Source: JAGNXB01 sp942490895
GTDB taxonomy: Bacteria; Bacteroidota; Bacteroidia; Chitinophagales; Saprospiraceae
Length of the DNA stretch: 64,000 bases
NCBI GenBank assembly: GCA_942490895.1
Contig: CALNZC010000041.1
Span: 1-64,000, forward strand
Direction: 5' to 3'
Numbering within the stretch: the stretch's first letter is position 1; every line of letters begins with the position of its first letter. Shown here one piece after another: positions 45,532 to 55,188 of the stretch. A model generated the notes under the pieces. That model was not told the DNA's origin, did not search any database, and worked only from the letters and a program-made list of their open reading frames with translations. The position numbers were made by a program, and so were the translations under genes.

Positions 45532-48210
45532 ATGCACTATCGTTCTATGTTCACCCTCCTGGGGGTACTCTTTTGTACTGCCCTATTTCTAAGTAACTCT
45601 TCTAATCCACCGAACAAACGAACGGGCGCGCCCGGCGATGACGGCACCTGTGCCTCCGGCTGTCATGGAGGTGGCAGTTTTCAAGGGACGGTAGATATAT
45701 CCGGATTACCCTCCTCTATTCAGGCAGGCCAAACGTATTCCATCACCTTGACCACCACGGCCACAGTTGGCTCCCCAAGCACTGGTGGTTTTCAGATCCT
45801 CGCTTTGAATGGATCTGACCAGAATGTGGGCGACATGATCGTTGTCAATGGGGCGGAAACCGGCACAAACACCCAGGATAGCCGCGAATACATGGAACAT
45901 CGAGGAGATAAGAACTACTCAGGCAACTCTGTTTCCTGGACATTCGATTGGATGGCACCTAATGGCCCTAACGACGAGGAGATCACCTTGTGGTTTGTAT
46001 CTGTGATGGCCAACAACAATGGCCAGAACAATGGGGACAATGTGGTCACCAATACATTCACAGGAACGATTACCGGAGCTCCGGATCCCTTGGGAATTGA
46101 TATTGATGGACCCTTTATGCATGTTAGTTGCTTTGGCGGAAATGATGGCTTAGCCACCGCTCAAATCATTGGTGGCACCCCGCCTGTAACGGTTTCCTGG
46201 TCCAATGGCCAAACCGGATTAACGGCTACAAATCTGAGCGCAGGAACCTATACGGCCACAGCTACCGATGCCTTGGGCATGACGGCAAGCATCATGGTCA
46301 CCATTGACGAACCCAGTGAACTCTTGCTCAATATCGTTTTAGAGACACCGATCACCTGTACAAGTTTGGCAACAATAACAGTGAATGGACAAGGCGGCAC
46401 ACCCGGTTATTCCTATTTGTGGAGTACCGGCACCCCTGGACCTACTGAAATACTGGATAATGAGAATACGGTCTCTGTTTCCGTGACCGACCAGAACGGT
46501 TGTGTCACCTCAATTGATGTCACCCCAACAATCGATATTGATCCGCCCATTGTAGCGGCATCCGGCGGTACTCTAACCTGTTTGGAACCCTCTATCACTC
46601 TTCAGGTGACCGCAAATAGCCCCTGTGGTATTTACACCTATTCCTGGACAGATCCGTCTGGCAATTTGTTCTCTAATAACGCCTCTCCAGTAGTTGCAGA
46701 ACCCGGCATTTACACTGTCGTCGTAACCGATGTATGTAATGGTTGCACAGCCACGACTGAGGCTACGGTCTCTGAGGATGTCAATATCCCATTGATCACA
46801 GTTCAAGGAACACCGGACACGATCAGTTGTCTGAATCCAATTGTAGAGATCAAATTATTGGATATCCCGAATGTGACCTATGCCTGGACGACCATCAGTG
46901 GTATGATCGAATATGGCAGCGACAGTCTCACAGTAGGCGTCAGCAAAGGGGGACTGTATATCGTCGTACTGACCGATACAAATAACGGCTGTTCCAACAC
47001 GGCAGAGGTCAATGTGACAGAAATTGACTTACCCATTGGCATGATTGACAGTATTGCTCATGCTACCTGTTTCGGTGATGCCAACGGCTATGCAACTTTG
47101 AGTGCTACGGGTGGAATGGAACCTCATGTCTTCACCTGGCCGGATGGAATGTCCATCCCAGTTCGAAGTGATCTGAGTGCGGGTACATATCTCGTCTTAC
47201 TTTCTGATGCCTTAGGTTGCATGGACACCATCAGTGTGACCATTGATCAGCCACCAGCATTGTTGGCGAACATCGGCTCCAGTCCGGAATCGGCACAGGG
47301 CGCAGATGACGGGAGCGCCTGGGTGGCCCCTTCTGGTGGAACCCCGGGATACACCGTGCTATGGAGTACGGGTGGCACCACTGATACCATCAATATGCTC
47401 GCACCTGGAATGTATCAGGCGACGGTCACCGATGCCAATGGTTGTACCAATGTCAAGAGTACAACGGTACAGGCCTTTGGTTGCGCATTAACTGGAGCAG
47501 TCACTACATCTGATGTCCTTTGCTTTGGAGATTCCACGGGAAGTGCACTCTTGACCTGGATGAATGAAAGTGGATCAGTGACAATCGAGTGGTCAACCGG
47601 TGATACCACGGCCCAGATCCAGAATGTACCTGCAGGTGAATACATTGTCCAGTTGACGGATGAAGGGAATTGTACCTTTTCTGACACAATGACGATAGGT
47701 CAACCATCAGAAATTGTCATCCAGATCGATTCTATTCGCCATACATCTGGACCGGGCATGAATGATGGTGGAATCTTCATATCCGTTTCCGGAGGTCTGC
47801 CTCCTTACGCGTTTGGATGGTTCTTTGACAAAGATCTGATGGTCGGTATGGATGAAGACCTGATCGATGTCGGAGCAGGAACATATCTACTGGTCATCCA
47901 TGATTCAACGGATTGTATCGTTACCGTTGAAGACATTGAGATTCAAGACCCTTCCGCTGTAGATCAAGTCAACTGGTTCACCGAAGTCCGGGTTTACCCG
48001 GTACCGATGAAAGAAAATCTGTTTGTCCAATTGCCGAAACAAGGGGAATACACCTTGCGATTGATGGATAGCCGTGGTGTCATTCAACAGACACAGCAAA
48101 ACCGATCGATCCAAACCACTTTATCTGTTCAGGATTTGCCTGAAGGGGCCTATTGGCTGATCATTCAGGACAAATCTGGCGCATTTACAGTCAGGAACCT
48201 GATCAAATAA
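45532..48210 (+). CDS. Secreted SprB-repeat protein with choice-of-anchor-V-like domain and T9SS type A tail
   Basis: 892 residues. Signal peptide (to about ALFLSNSS), then TGAPGDDGTC and a CxxxCH motif (C40, C44, H45; CASGCHGG) in a domain of about 130 residues like the choice-of-anchor V family. Repeats of the SprB type follow (VSCFGGNDGLATAQIIGGTPP, LSAGTYTATATDALGM; ATCFGDANGYATLSATGGMEP; LCFGDSTGSALLTWMNESG). The last ~75 residues (VRVYPVPMKENLFVQLPKQG, LPEGAYWLIIQD, FTVRNLIK) are a type A T9SS sorting domain. Probable cell-surface protein; SprB itself is the gliding adhesin of Flavobacterium, but SprB repeats alone do not prove motility. No membrane segment after the signal peptide. Confidence 0.9.
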   Translation: MHYRSMFTLLGVLFCTALFLSNSSNPPNKRTGAPGDDGTCASGCHGGGSFQGTVDISGLPSSIQAGQTYSITLTTTATVGSPSTGGFQILALNGSDQNVGDMIVVNGAETGTNTQDSREYMEHRGDKNYSGNSVSWTFDWMAPNGPNDEEITLWFVSVMANNNGQNNGDNVVTNTFTGTITGAPDPLGIDIDGPFMHVSCFGGNDGLATAQIIGGTPPVTVSWSNGQTGLTATNLSAGTYTATATDALGMTASIMVTIDEPSELLLNIVLETPITCTSLATITVNGQGGTPGYSYLWSTGTPGPTEILDNENTVSVSVTDQNGCVTSIDVTPTIDIDPPIVAASGGTLTCLEPSITLQVTANSPCGIYTYSWTDPSGNLFSNNASPVVAEPGIYTVVVTDVCNGCTATTEATVSEDVNIPLITVQGTPDTISCLNPIVEIKLLDIPNVTYAWTTISGMIEYGSDSLTVGVSKGGLYIVVLTDTNNGCSNTAEVNVTEIDLPIGMIDSIAHATCFGDANGYATLSATGGMEPHVFTWPDGMSIPVRSDLSAGTYLVLLSDALGCMDTISVTIDQPPALLANIGSSPESAQGADDGSAWVAPSGGTPGYTVLWSTGGTTDTINMLAPGMYQATVTDANGCTNVKSTTVQAFGCALTGAVTTSDVLCFGDSTGSALLTWMNESGSVTIEWSTGDTTAQIQNVPAGEYIVQLTDEGNCTFSDTMTIGQPSEIVIQIDSIRHTSGPGMNDGGIFISVSGGLPPYAFGWFFDKDLMVGMDEDLIDVGAGTYLLVIHDSTDCIVTVEDIEIQDPSAVDQVNWFTEVRVYPVPMKENLFVQLPKQGEYTLRLMDSRGVIQQTQQNRSIQTTLSVQDLPEGAYWLIIQDKSGAFTVRNLIK

Positions 48211-48234
48211 GACGCTTAAATTCACTCTATACCT

Positions 48235-48264
48235 AAAAAGGCCCGGTCGTTGACCGGGCCTTTT
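48235..48264. terminator. Bidirectional terminator between SprB-repeat gene and lepA
   Basis: AAAAGGCCCGGTC/GACCGGGCCTTTT arms around a 3-nt loop, with an A-run on one side and a T-run on the other. It serves both converging genes. Confidence 0.92.
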
Positions 48265-48318
48265 ATTTGCTGATGTTCTGAGTAACAGGATCGATTGTGA
48301 TCGAGACTTTTATCCCCT

Positions 48319-50112
48319 CTAATCATCCAGTTTCAACACCTGCAGGAATGTCTTCTGCGGTACTTCTACTGTACCGATCTGGCGCATTTTCTTCTTTCCC
48401 TCCTTCTGCTTTTCCAAAAGCTTCCGTTTACGGGAAATGTCGCCACCATAACACTTGGCTGTCACATCTTTCCGCATGGCTGAGATCGTCTCACGAGAGA
48501 TGATCTTGGCGCCGATAGCGGCCTGAATCGCTATAACAAACTGTTGCCGGGGTAATAGTTCTTTTAACTTCTTGCAGATCTTGCGACCAATAAATTCCGC
48601 CTTACTCCGGTGGACCAATGCCGAAAGAGCATCCACATCCTCCATATTCAACTTGATATCCAGTTTGACCAGATCTGCCTGACGATAATCCAATGGATAA
48701 TAATCAAAGGAGGCATAGCCTTTGGAGATGGATTTCAATCGATCATAGAAGTCAAAAACAATCTCTGCCAATGGCAGTTCGAATGCGAGTTCTACACGTT
48801 CCTGAGTCAGGTAAGATTGCTTTTTCAGAATGCCCCGCTTATCCAGGCAAAGGGTCATAATGGCCCCAATAAATTCAGGCTTGGAGATGATCTGTGCATG
48901 GATATAGGGCTCCTCCACAAATTTCATGGTGGTCGGATCGGGCAATTCACTTGGGGTATTGACCAACATCCGCTCCCCCTTCATATTTGTCGCATAGTAG
49001 GACACGTTGGGGACGGTAGTGATGACTTCCTGATTAAATTCTCTGGACAAGCGTTCCTGGACGATCTCCAAATGCAACATGCCCAGGAATCCACAACGAA
49101 AACCAAAACCCAATGCAGTGGACGTTTCCGGTTCAAATACCAGAGAGGCATCATTCAACTGCAATTTCTCCAATGCTTCCCTCAGATCTTCAAAATCGTC
49201 ATTATCAATCGGGAAAACACCGGCAAAAACCATGGGTTTGACTAATTGAAATCCAGTCAAAGCCTTTTCACAAGGTCGTGAAACATGAGTGATGGTATCC
49301 CCCACTTTGATCTCACGCGACATCTTCACCCCAGTCATCACATAACCGACGTTCCCCGCTTTGAGTTCTGTTCCGGGGGAATAGTCCATCTTGAGAATAC
49401 CAATCTCATCTGCGCTGTATTCGTTCCCCGTATTGACAAATCGAATTTTGTCCCCTTTCTTAAGGGTACCATTCATGATGCGCACGTTGGCGACTACACC
49501 ACGAAAAGAATTGAATATTGAATCGAAGATCAATGCTTGTAAAGGCGCTTCCTCATCCCCACTAGGTGCTGGAATCCGGTTGACAATTCCGGTCAGGATC
49601 TCGTCAACACCTATTCCCGTCTTTCCACTGGCCATGATGATATCTTCCTTCTCACAACCGATCAAGTCGACGATCTGATCAACAACATCCTCGATCATGG
49701 CATTATCCATATCGATCTTGTTGATCACTGGAATGATCTCCAAGTCGTGTTCCAAAGCCAGATAGAGATTGGAGATGGTCTGGGCTTGAATCCCCTGCGT
49801 AGCATCCACCAGAAGCAGCGCACCCTCACATGCCGCAATAGATCGAGAAACCTCGTAGGAAAAGTCTACGTGACCAGGAGTATCGATCAGGTTGAGGGTA
49901 TATTGTTCACCATCTGTGTGCAGATAATCCATTTGGATTGCATGACTTTTGATGGTAATTCCTCTCTCCCGTTCAAGGTCCATATTATCGAGAGTCTGGG
50001 CAACCAGATTTCGATCCGACACGGTATGGGTGGTTTGGAGCAGACGATCAGACAAGGTGCTCTTGCCGTGATCAATATGGGCGATGACGCAGAAATTTCG
50101 AATTCTCTTCAT
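48319..50112 (-). CDS. lepA: Elongation factor 4 (LepA)
   Basis: 597 residues from ATG 50112; a TTG three codons upstream lies inside the -7 box and is not used. GTPase motifs: AHIDHGKSTLSDRLL (G1), DTPGHVDFSYE (G3), NKID (G4). The LepA-specific C-terminal region KDVTAKCYGGDISRKRKLLEKQKEGKKKM is at the end. It is a ribosomal back-translocase/assembly factor. Confidence 0.97.
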   Translation of the reverse strand: MKRIRNFCVIAHIDHGKSTLSDRLLQTTHTVSDRNLVAQTLDNMDLERERGITIKSHAIQMDYLHTDGEQYTLNLIDTPGHVDFSYEVSRSIAACEGALLLVDATQGIQAQTISNLYLALEHDLEIIPVINKIDMDNAMIEDVVDQIVDLIGCEKEDIIMASGKTGIGVDEILTGIVNRIPAPSGDEEAPLQALIFDSIFNSFRGVVANVRIMNGTLKKGDKIRFVNTGNEYSADEIGILKMDYSPGTELKAGNVGYVMTGVKMSREIKVGDTITHVSRPCEKALTGFQLVKPMVFAGVFPIDNDDFEDLREALEKLQLNDASLVFEPETSTALGFGFRCGFLGMLHLEIVQERLSREFNQEVITTVPNVSYYATNMKGERMLVNTPSELPDPTTMKFVEEPYIHAQIISKPEFIGAIMTLCLDKRGILKKQSYLTQERVELAFELPLAEIVFDFYDRLKSISKGYASFDYYPLDYRQADLVKLDIKLNMEDVDALSALVHRSKAEFIGRKICKKLKELLPRQQFVIAIQAAIGAKIISRETISAMRKDVTAKCYGGDISRKRKLLEKQKEGKKKMRQIGTVEVPQKTFLQVLKLDD

Positions 50113-50118
50113 GAGGTG

Positions 50119-50126
50119 CAAATATA
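50119..50126 (-). promoter_or_regulatory. -7 box of lepA promoter
   Basis: TATATTTG on the minus strand, 6 bp before the ATG, so the transcript should start almost at the start codon. A clearly spaced -33 element was not seen. Confidence 0.55.
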
Positions 50127-50202
50127 CATCAAATCAAACCCCGCTGCCACATTGCAAGTAAGGAAAAGCAGCTAATTTCAGCGTTCTAATGCCCCGCTAA
50201 TC

Positions 50203-51696
50203 ATGCAAAAACCTAAACGGATAACCCTCATTCTGATCGCTATATCCTTTTGTGCCTTCTCATTACATGCACAACAAACACTGGAAATTGGACCTGGCAA
50301 GCCATATACCACTCTGGAACAAGCCGCTCAGGTAGCCCTTCCAGGAGACACACTGCTGCTCAGCGCTGGAGTCCATAGTGGTGGAATGTACATTGCAGAC
50401 CTGCAGGGCCTGCCTGATTCCTGGATTATCATCCGGGGTAAACCGGGGGCAGGAACGACCATCCTGGGCGGCACAAATGCGATACAGTTTACAGATCCGG
50501 CGTATTTGATCATTGAGGAACTGACCTTCCGAGAACAAACCGGGAATGGGTTAAATATTGATGATGGTGGGTCGTATTCCACACCTGCACATCATATTCT
50601 GATCCGACATTGTGTCTTTGAGGACATAAATGCAACAGGCAATAATGATCTATTGAAACTATCCGGGTTGGATTCTTTCGAGATCAAAACCTGCACTATT
50701 CGAAATGGTGCAGCAGGAGGGAGTGGCATCGACATGGTGGGTTGTCATTCGGGACGAATCCATGGCAATCTATTTCATAATCTCGGAAGTAATTCCATCC
50801 AGGCCAAAGGGGGCACACGATACATCGACATTGTACAGAATTCGTTTCTGAATGGTGGGCAACGCAGTTTGAATCTCGGGGGCAGTACAGGTGCTCCCTA
50901 CTTCAGACCCCTGGGTGCTGACTATGAAGCGGCCGATCTGAATGTGGTGGCCAACATTTTTTCTGGCAGTGAGGCACCAATCGCCTATGTGGGTAGCCAA
51001 CGTGTCCGTGTATGGAATAATACCATTTATCGACCAGGAAAATGGGTCATGCGTATCCTTCAGGAATCTTCGGATACGACCTTTTACAAGCCGGTAGCTG
51101 ATGGCGAATTCGTCAACAACATTGTGTTCGTTGATAATGATCTTGCCATTGCGACCAATATTGGTCCGAATACCAATGCAGCATCATTCGTAGTAGCCCG
51201 GAATCTATGGTATCATCTGGATCAACCGAATTGGACAGGCCCGTATCTACCTTCCCCGGAGATCGAAGGGCTCATTCAGGTAGACCCTGAAGTGGTCGAC
51301 CTGTCGATTCAGAATTTTTACCTCACTCCTGGCTCCCCGGCGATCATGGCAGGTTGGACGCTTCCGGACCCTACCTGGACAGATCATGACTTTCAGCCTT
51401 ACCTGGATCCACCGAGTTTAGGGGCAATAGAAGGGGGGATGAGTACGGCATTTGAGGACTTTCAGGCTGCAAATCAGCCAGCTTATTATCCCAATCCTGC
51501 CTCTGACCAATTGTTTCGCAAGCCTGATTCATTTCATACAGGCGTTTTGACCGACCTGTATGGTCGACAGATCATGGCACTGTCTTCCCATCAAAACAGC
51601 TGGGATATCAGCCAATTACCTGCAGGCTTCTACTTCATCACCGAAGTTGGCCAAGGTGTTCAAATCACTACTCCGCTTTTGATCTTCAGGCGATAA
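50203..51696 (+). CDS. Secreted right-handed beta-helix protein with T9SS type A tail
   Basis: 497 residues. Signal peptide to HAQQ, then the parallel beta-helix opening LEIGPGKPYTTLEQAAQVALPGDTLLL, common in pectate-lyase-like and DUF1565 proteins, with coil repeats (GNGLNIDDGGSYSTPAHHILIRHC, LFHNLGSNSIQAKGGTRYIDIV, in pieces). The end (AYYPNPASDQLF, WDISQLPAGFYFI) is a type A T9SS sorting domain. The helix suggests polysaccharide binding or cleavage, but no catalytic site can be named. Converges with the next gene, 16 bp apart. Confidence 0.86.
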   Translation: MQKPKRITLILIAISFCAFSLHAQQTLEIGPGKPYTTLEQAAQVALPGDTLLLSAGVHSGGMYIADLQGLPDSWIIIRGKPGAGTTILGGTNAIQFTDPAYLIIEELTFREQTGNGLNIDDGGSYSTPAHHILIRHCVFEDINATGNNDLLKLSGLDSFEIKTCTIRNGAAGGSGIDMVGCHSGRIHGNLFHNLGSNSIQAKGGTRYIDIVQNSFLNGGQRSLNLGGSTGAPYFRPLGADYEAADLNVVANIFSGSEAPIAYVGSQRVRVWNNTIYRPGKWVMRILQESSDTTFYKPVADGEFVNNIVFVDNDLAIATNIGPNTNAASFVVARNLWYHLDQPNWTGPYLPSPEIEGLIQVDPEVVDLSIQNFYLTPGSPAIMAGWTLPDPTWTDHDFQPYLDPPSLGAIEGGMSTAFEDFQAANQPAYYPNPASDQLFRKPDSFHTGVLTDLYGRQIMALSSHQNSWDISQLPAGFYFITEVGQGVQITTPLLIFRR

Positions 51697-51712
51697 GGAT
51701 GGATTTTGATGT

Positions 51713-53776
51713 CTATCGTACCAGAGAAATATCCCCTCTTCTGGTCCAGGACACTTCTACACCGTCTAAAAGGTAACGCATGGTACAGACCCAGGCATAG
51801 ACATCCATTGTCTGGTCCTTATTCTCAAACTGGCCGTTCCATCCGGAGCCATACTCTCTGGATTCATAAATACGCTTTCCATAACGGTTATAGACTTCCA
51901 TTGCATAATCCAGGACTTCCAGTTCACAAACTATCGATGGCTGAAAGAGATCATTGGTCTGATCTCCATTCGGGGTGAATACATTTGGAAACTCAACCTC
52001 ACAATTGCAGTCTTTGAACGTGAGGTTAGTGACAATAATACTATCACACCGTTCGCCGGGCAGCGTATCTCGATAGGTCCCTTCAACGGTCTGTTCTTCT
52101 CCTGCAGCGAAGTAGCTGGTTCCAAGACACACCACAGTATCAATCTCGGTCAATCCATTTGGCAATATCACCACCTCCTGATTAAAATCCAATGATGCGC
52201 AATTCCAGTCAAGGCGCATAGAAACGGTGTATGTCCCTGCCTCTGCATACATGTGGAATACATCCATTACATCGGTGAACAGTGTTCCATCACCCATATC
52301 CCAGGTCTGCTTGATCACTGCATCGTTGCCCGCACCCGTAGCGAAAAGGGTCTCTTCGATACAGAGGGTATCGGGCACATCAAAAACACCCATCACCTCC
52401 TCAGGTGTCTCACACAGCACCTGAACCAACTGGTAGGCATAATCCGAAGACACCGTATAGGGCTGGATCGTATAGCTGGTGTCGGTGTTGTAGGTGATAT
52501 CTGTAAACTCCCATCCTTCATTGACCAATTGGACCTGGGAGGTGACATTGATCTCGTTGCACCCACTGACCAACGCATCATCCGTGGCAATGATCAGGGG
52601 TTTGAAAAAGGATGGACTACCATAGTTTGTGGAAAAGTTGGAAAACAGAAACCCACCAGGGCGTTCGTGGATCTTGGTATAATGCGAACCTCCTGTATTG
52701 TACAACTTGGCCGCTGACAGTGCACCATCAGACTCCGTGACAAAAACTGCATTCTTGTTCGGCACAAACCCTTGTGAGAAGGCAGAAAAGGACATTGTCG
52801 GCACCCCTATAGCATATCGTCCATCCGCCATTTCGACCACAGAAGAGCCACTTTCGGAATTGTCAGAACCTACTGTAGGAATGTAGATATTAGAAAAAAC
52901 GGGAACGCCATCTTCATCCATTTTGATGAGGTAGACATCCGCCAGGCTTTGGTGATTCACCTTGTTCAAGGTGGTACTGCCTGTGAGTAGAATATGACCA
53001 TCAGCCGTGGCATTGATGCCGTATCCATAAGTCCGGTGAGGTACTACCGACTCTCCAAAACCCCTGAAAAGATCGACATTCCCATCTGGAGTCATCCGCA
53101 AGCAAAACCCAAAAAAAGTCCCATTGACAATGTATCGACCTGTAATTAATGGCCTGCTTTGGTGATCCAATTCAAGACTGAACCCGGTATCAATATTTTG
53201 AGGATTCCCCAGCGTTCTGGCCCAAATCATATTGAGGTTAGTGTCCAGACATGCGACAAAGACATCGGTGTAGGAGGTACTCCCGGATTTATCCGAACCC
53301 CAGGAGTTGGTGGCTCCGGAAACGTATACATGGCCCATTGTATCCAGGGCCAGTCCAAACAACTGGTCATTTCGGCCTGGTTTTCCAATTCTGGCGGCTT
53401 TGAGGAGGTCCCCATCCGGAGACAAGACCCCTAAAATCCCGTCATAATTTTGATAAACGCCTACATTGGATGCGAACCAGATCCGGCCGGAAGCATCACT
53501 TCTGATCTCGGGGAACACATTATCCACTGTTGAGGATGCCCCTAACGTCTTCACCCATTGGACATCTCCGGCACAAGTCAACTTGGTTACCATGACCTCG
53601 GATGCAGCACCAGCAATCTCAATGATCCCTATAAAGGCAGAGCCTCCATCTGGTGTCGGCGTTGCCGCCAACGCCTGTGAAGAGGCCAGTCCATTATCAT
53701 ATACCTTCTGAAAAGGAGGTTGAGCAAGTACAAAAGAAGGAATCAGGTATCCGAACAGGAAAAGTAGTACACGCAT
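51713..53776 (-). CDS. Secreted beta-propeller/PKD protein with type B T9SS tail
   Basis: 687 residues from ATG 53776 (MRVLLFLFGYLIPSFVLAQ is the signal peptide; ATG 53791 adds five residues). Residues about 20-400 contain blade-like repeats of the SBBP kind (ALDTMGHVYVSGATNSWG, LELDHQSRPLITGRYIV, NATADGHILLTGSTT). A PKD domain follows (TWDMGDGTLFTDVMDVFHMY). The last ~80 residues (FPNVFTPNGDQTNDLF, VYNRYGKRIYES, GWNGQFENK) are a gliding-motility type B sorting domain. Likely a surface protein. The start region is back-to-back with the aminotransferase. Confidence 0.88.
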   Translation of the reverse strand: MRVLLFLFGYLIPSFVLAQPPFQKVYDNGLASSQALAATPTPDGGSAFIGIIEIAGAASEVMVTKLTCAGDVQWVKTLGASSTVDNVFPEIRSDASGRIWFASNVGVYQNYDGILGVLSPDGDLLKAARIGKPGRNDQLFGLALDTMGHVYVSGATNSWGSDKSGSTSYTDVFVACLDTNLNMIWARTLGNPQNIDTGFSLELDHQSRPLITGRYIVNGTFFGFCLRMTPDGNVDLFRGFGESVVPHRTYGYGINATADGHILLTGSTTLNKVNHQSLADVYLIKMDEDGVPVFSNIYIPTVGSDNSESGSSVVEMADGRYAIGVPTMSFSAFSQGFVPNKNAVFVTESDGALSAAKLYNTGGSHYTKIHERPGGFLFSNFSTNYGSPSFFKPLIIATDDALVSGCNEINVTSQVQLVNEGWEFTDITYNTDTSYTIQPYTVSSDYAYQLVQVLCETPEEVMGVFDVPDTLCIEETLFATGAGNDAVIKQTWDMGDGTLFTDVMDVFHMYAEAGTYTVSMRLDWNCASLDFNQEVVILPNGLTEIDTVVCLGTSYFAAGEEQTVEGTYRDTLPGERCDSIIVTNLTFKDCNCEVEFPNVFTPNGDQTNDLFQPSIVCELEVLDYAMEVYNRYGKRIYESREYGSGWNGQFENKDQTMDVYAWVCTMRYLLDGVEVSWTRRGDISLVR

Positions 53777-53869
53777 AGGGCATCGAATCATGCCGATAAA
53801 TTATGAATTATTCCTCAATTCCATTGGATGGTATCCTGGAGGCGTACCCTTGTCCCCATCCAGATTCAG

Positions 53870-53877
53870 TATATTTG
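53870..53877 (+). promoter_or_regulatory. -7 box for the aminotransferase gene
   Basis: TATATTTG, with TTG 17 nt upstream, and 23 bp before the ATG at 53901. It shows that the translation start is at 53901 rather than at the ATG at 53790. Confidence 0.6.
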
Positions 53878-53900
53878 GGATAAGCCAAAATGAACCACAA

Positions 53901-55187
53901 ATGGAAAAAGCAAGACGTCAATTCATTCAACAATCCATTGGTTCACTTGGAGCACTCAGTATTGGCAACCTTCTTGACACTGCCAGTAAAGAGTCTTTGA
54001 TTGCTGAGATTCACCAGGCAATACGATCCAATCCTGGACCGGACGATGAAGAGTTCTGGGGGTTGATCCGTCAGGCTTACACTGTATCCCCCCAACTGAT
54101 CAATCTCAATAACGGTGGCGTCAGTCCACAACCGGCGTCGGTCCAACAGGCGATGATTCGCTTTTATCAGATGGCAAACGAGGGGCCATCCTACTACATG
54201 TGGCAGGTACTTGACCAGGGTAGAGAACCATTAAGAAGACGACTGGCCGACCTGGCCGGATGCGACCCAGAGGAGATTGCCATCAATCGCAATGCATCAG
54301 AGGCATTGGAAACAGCCATTTATGGCATCCCACTGGAAAAAGGTGATGAAGTCGTCCTGAGCAAGCAGGACTATCCCAATATGATCAATGCTTATAAACA
54401 GCGGGAAAAAAGGGAAGGTATTGTCCTCAAATGGGTCGATCATCAACTTCCTTCAGAGGATACGGCGCGTCTGGTCAATGGATACACCGACCTGTTCACT
54501 AAAAAAACAAAGGTTGTCCACATCACACACGTGATCAACTGGAACGGACAGGTTCTTCCAGCGAAGGCCATTTCCGTTGAAGCCGCGAAGAGAGATATCC
54601 GCGTGGTGATCGATGGTGCTCATTCCTTTGCTCATCTGGATTACAATATCCCTGATCTGGGCGGTGACTATTTTGGCACCAGTTTACACAAATGGCTCTC
54701 TGCTCCTTTTGGAAGTGGACTGTTATGGGTTAAAAAGTCCCGTATTGAAGAAACATGGCCCTTATTCGCCAATCCAGATCCGGCCTCACCGGATATTCGC
54801 AAATTCGAAGCATTGGGGACCCGTTCTTTCCCGATTGAACACGCCGTAGGCGAAGCCATCGATTTTCAGGAGCTGATCGGCAACAAACGAAAACAAGACA
54901 GGCTGTGGTTTCTCAAAAATTATTGGTCTACGCGAGCAGTCAAAATGCCGGGCGTCACCATCGGCACACCCGTTTCTCCAGAGTGGTCCGGCGCCATAGC
55001 CCTTCTGCAGGTGGAAGGAAAGGAACCATCAGAAGTTAGTCAGGCCCTCTGGCGAGACTATAAGATCCACACGGTCGCCATCGTATGGGAAGAAATTAAA
55101 GGCGTGAGGATCACACCTCATGTCTACACTTCATTGAAGGACCTCGACCTTTTGGTTAAAGCCATTGGACAAATTGTCTCTGCTTAG
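53901..55187 (+). CDS. Class V aminotransferase-fold PLP enzyme with Tat signal
   Basis: 428 residues from ATG 53901; the upstream frame to 53790 lies across the promoter. The N-terminus has a twin-arginine signal (ARRQFIQQSIGSLGALSIG). PLP fold: NLNNGGVSPQP, NRNASEALETAIYG, VIDGAHSFAHLD (cofactor Asp/His) and the Schiff-base Lys in GTSLHKWLSAPFGSGLLWV. Nearest recognisable group: isopenicillin-N-epimerase-like/cysteine-desulfurase-like enzymes. The reaction cannot be fixed. It precedes a GDPD by one base, so the two are probably one operon of exported enzymes. Confidence 0.88.
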   Translation: MEKARRQFIQQSIGSLGALSIGNLLDTASKESLIAEIHQAIRSNPGPDDEEFWGLIRQAYTVSPQLINLNNGGVSPQPASVQQAMIRFYQMANEGPSYYMWQVLDQGREPLRRRLADLAGCDPEEIAINRNASEALETAIYGIPLEKGDEVVLSKQDYPNMINAYKQREKREGIVLKWVDHQLPSEDTARLVNGYTDLFTKKTKVVHITHVINWNGQVLPAKAISVEAAKRDIRVVIDGAHSFAHLDYNIPDLGGDYFGTSLHKWLSAPFGSGLLWVKKSRIEETWPLFANPDPASPDIRKFEALGTRSFPIEHAVGEAIDFQELIGNKRKQDRLWFLKNYWSTRAVKMPGVTIGTPVSPEWSGAIALLQVEGKEPSEVSQALWRDYKIHTVAIVWEEIKGVRITPHVYTSLKDLDLLVKAIGQIVSA

Positions 55188-55188
55188 A

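Noticed and set aside
43080..48210. Repeat structure as CRISPR or DNA-level tandem repeat
   Set aside because: The repetition is at protein level (SprB repeats) with diverged DNA; there are no constant short repeats with spacers.
48610..49245. 211-codon plus-strand frame
   Set aside because: Antisense shadow of lepA.
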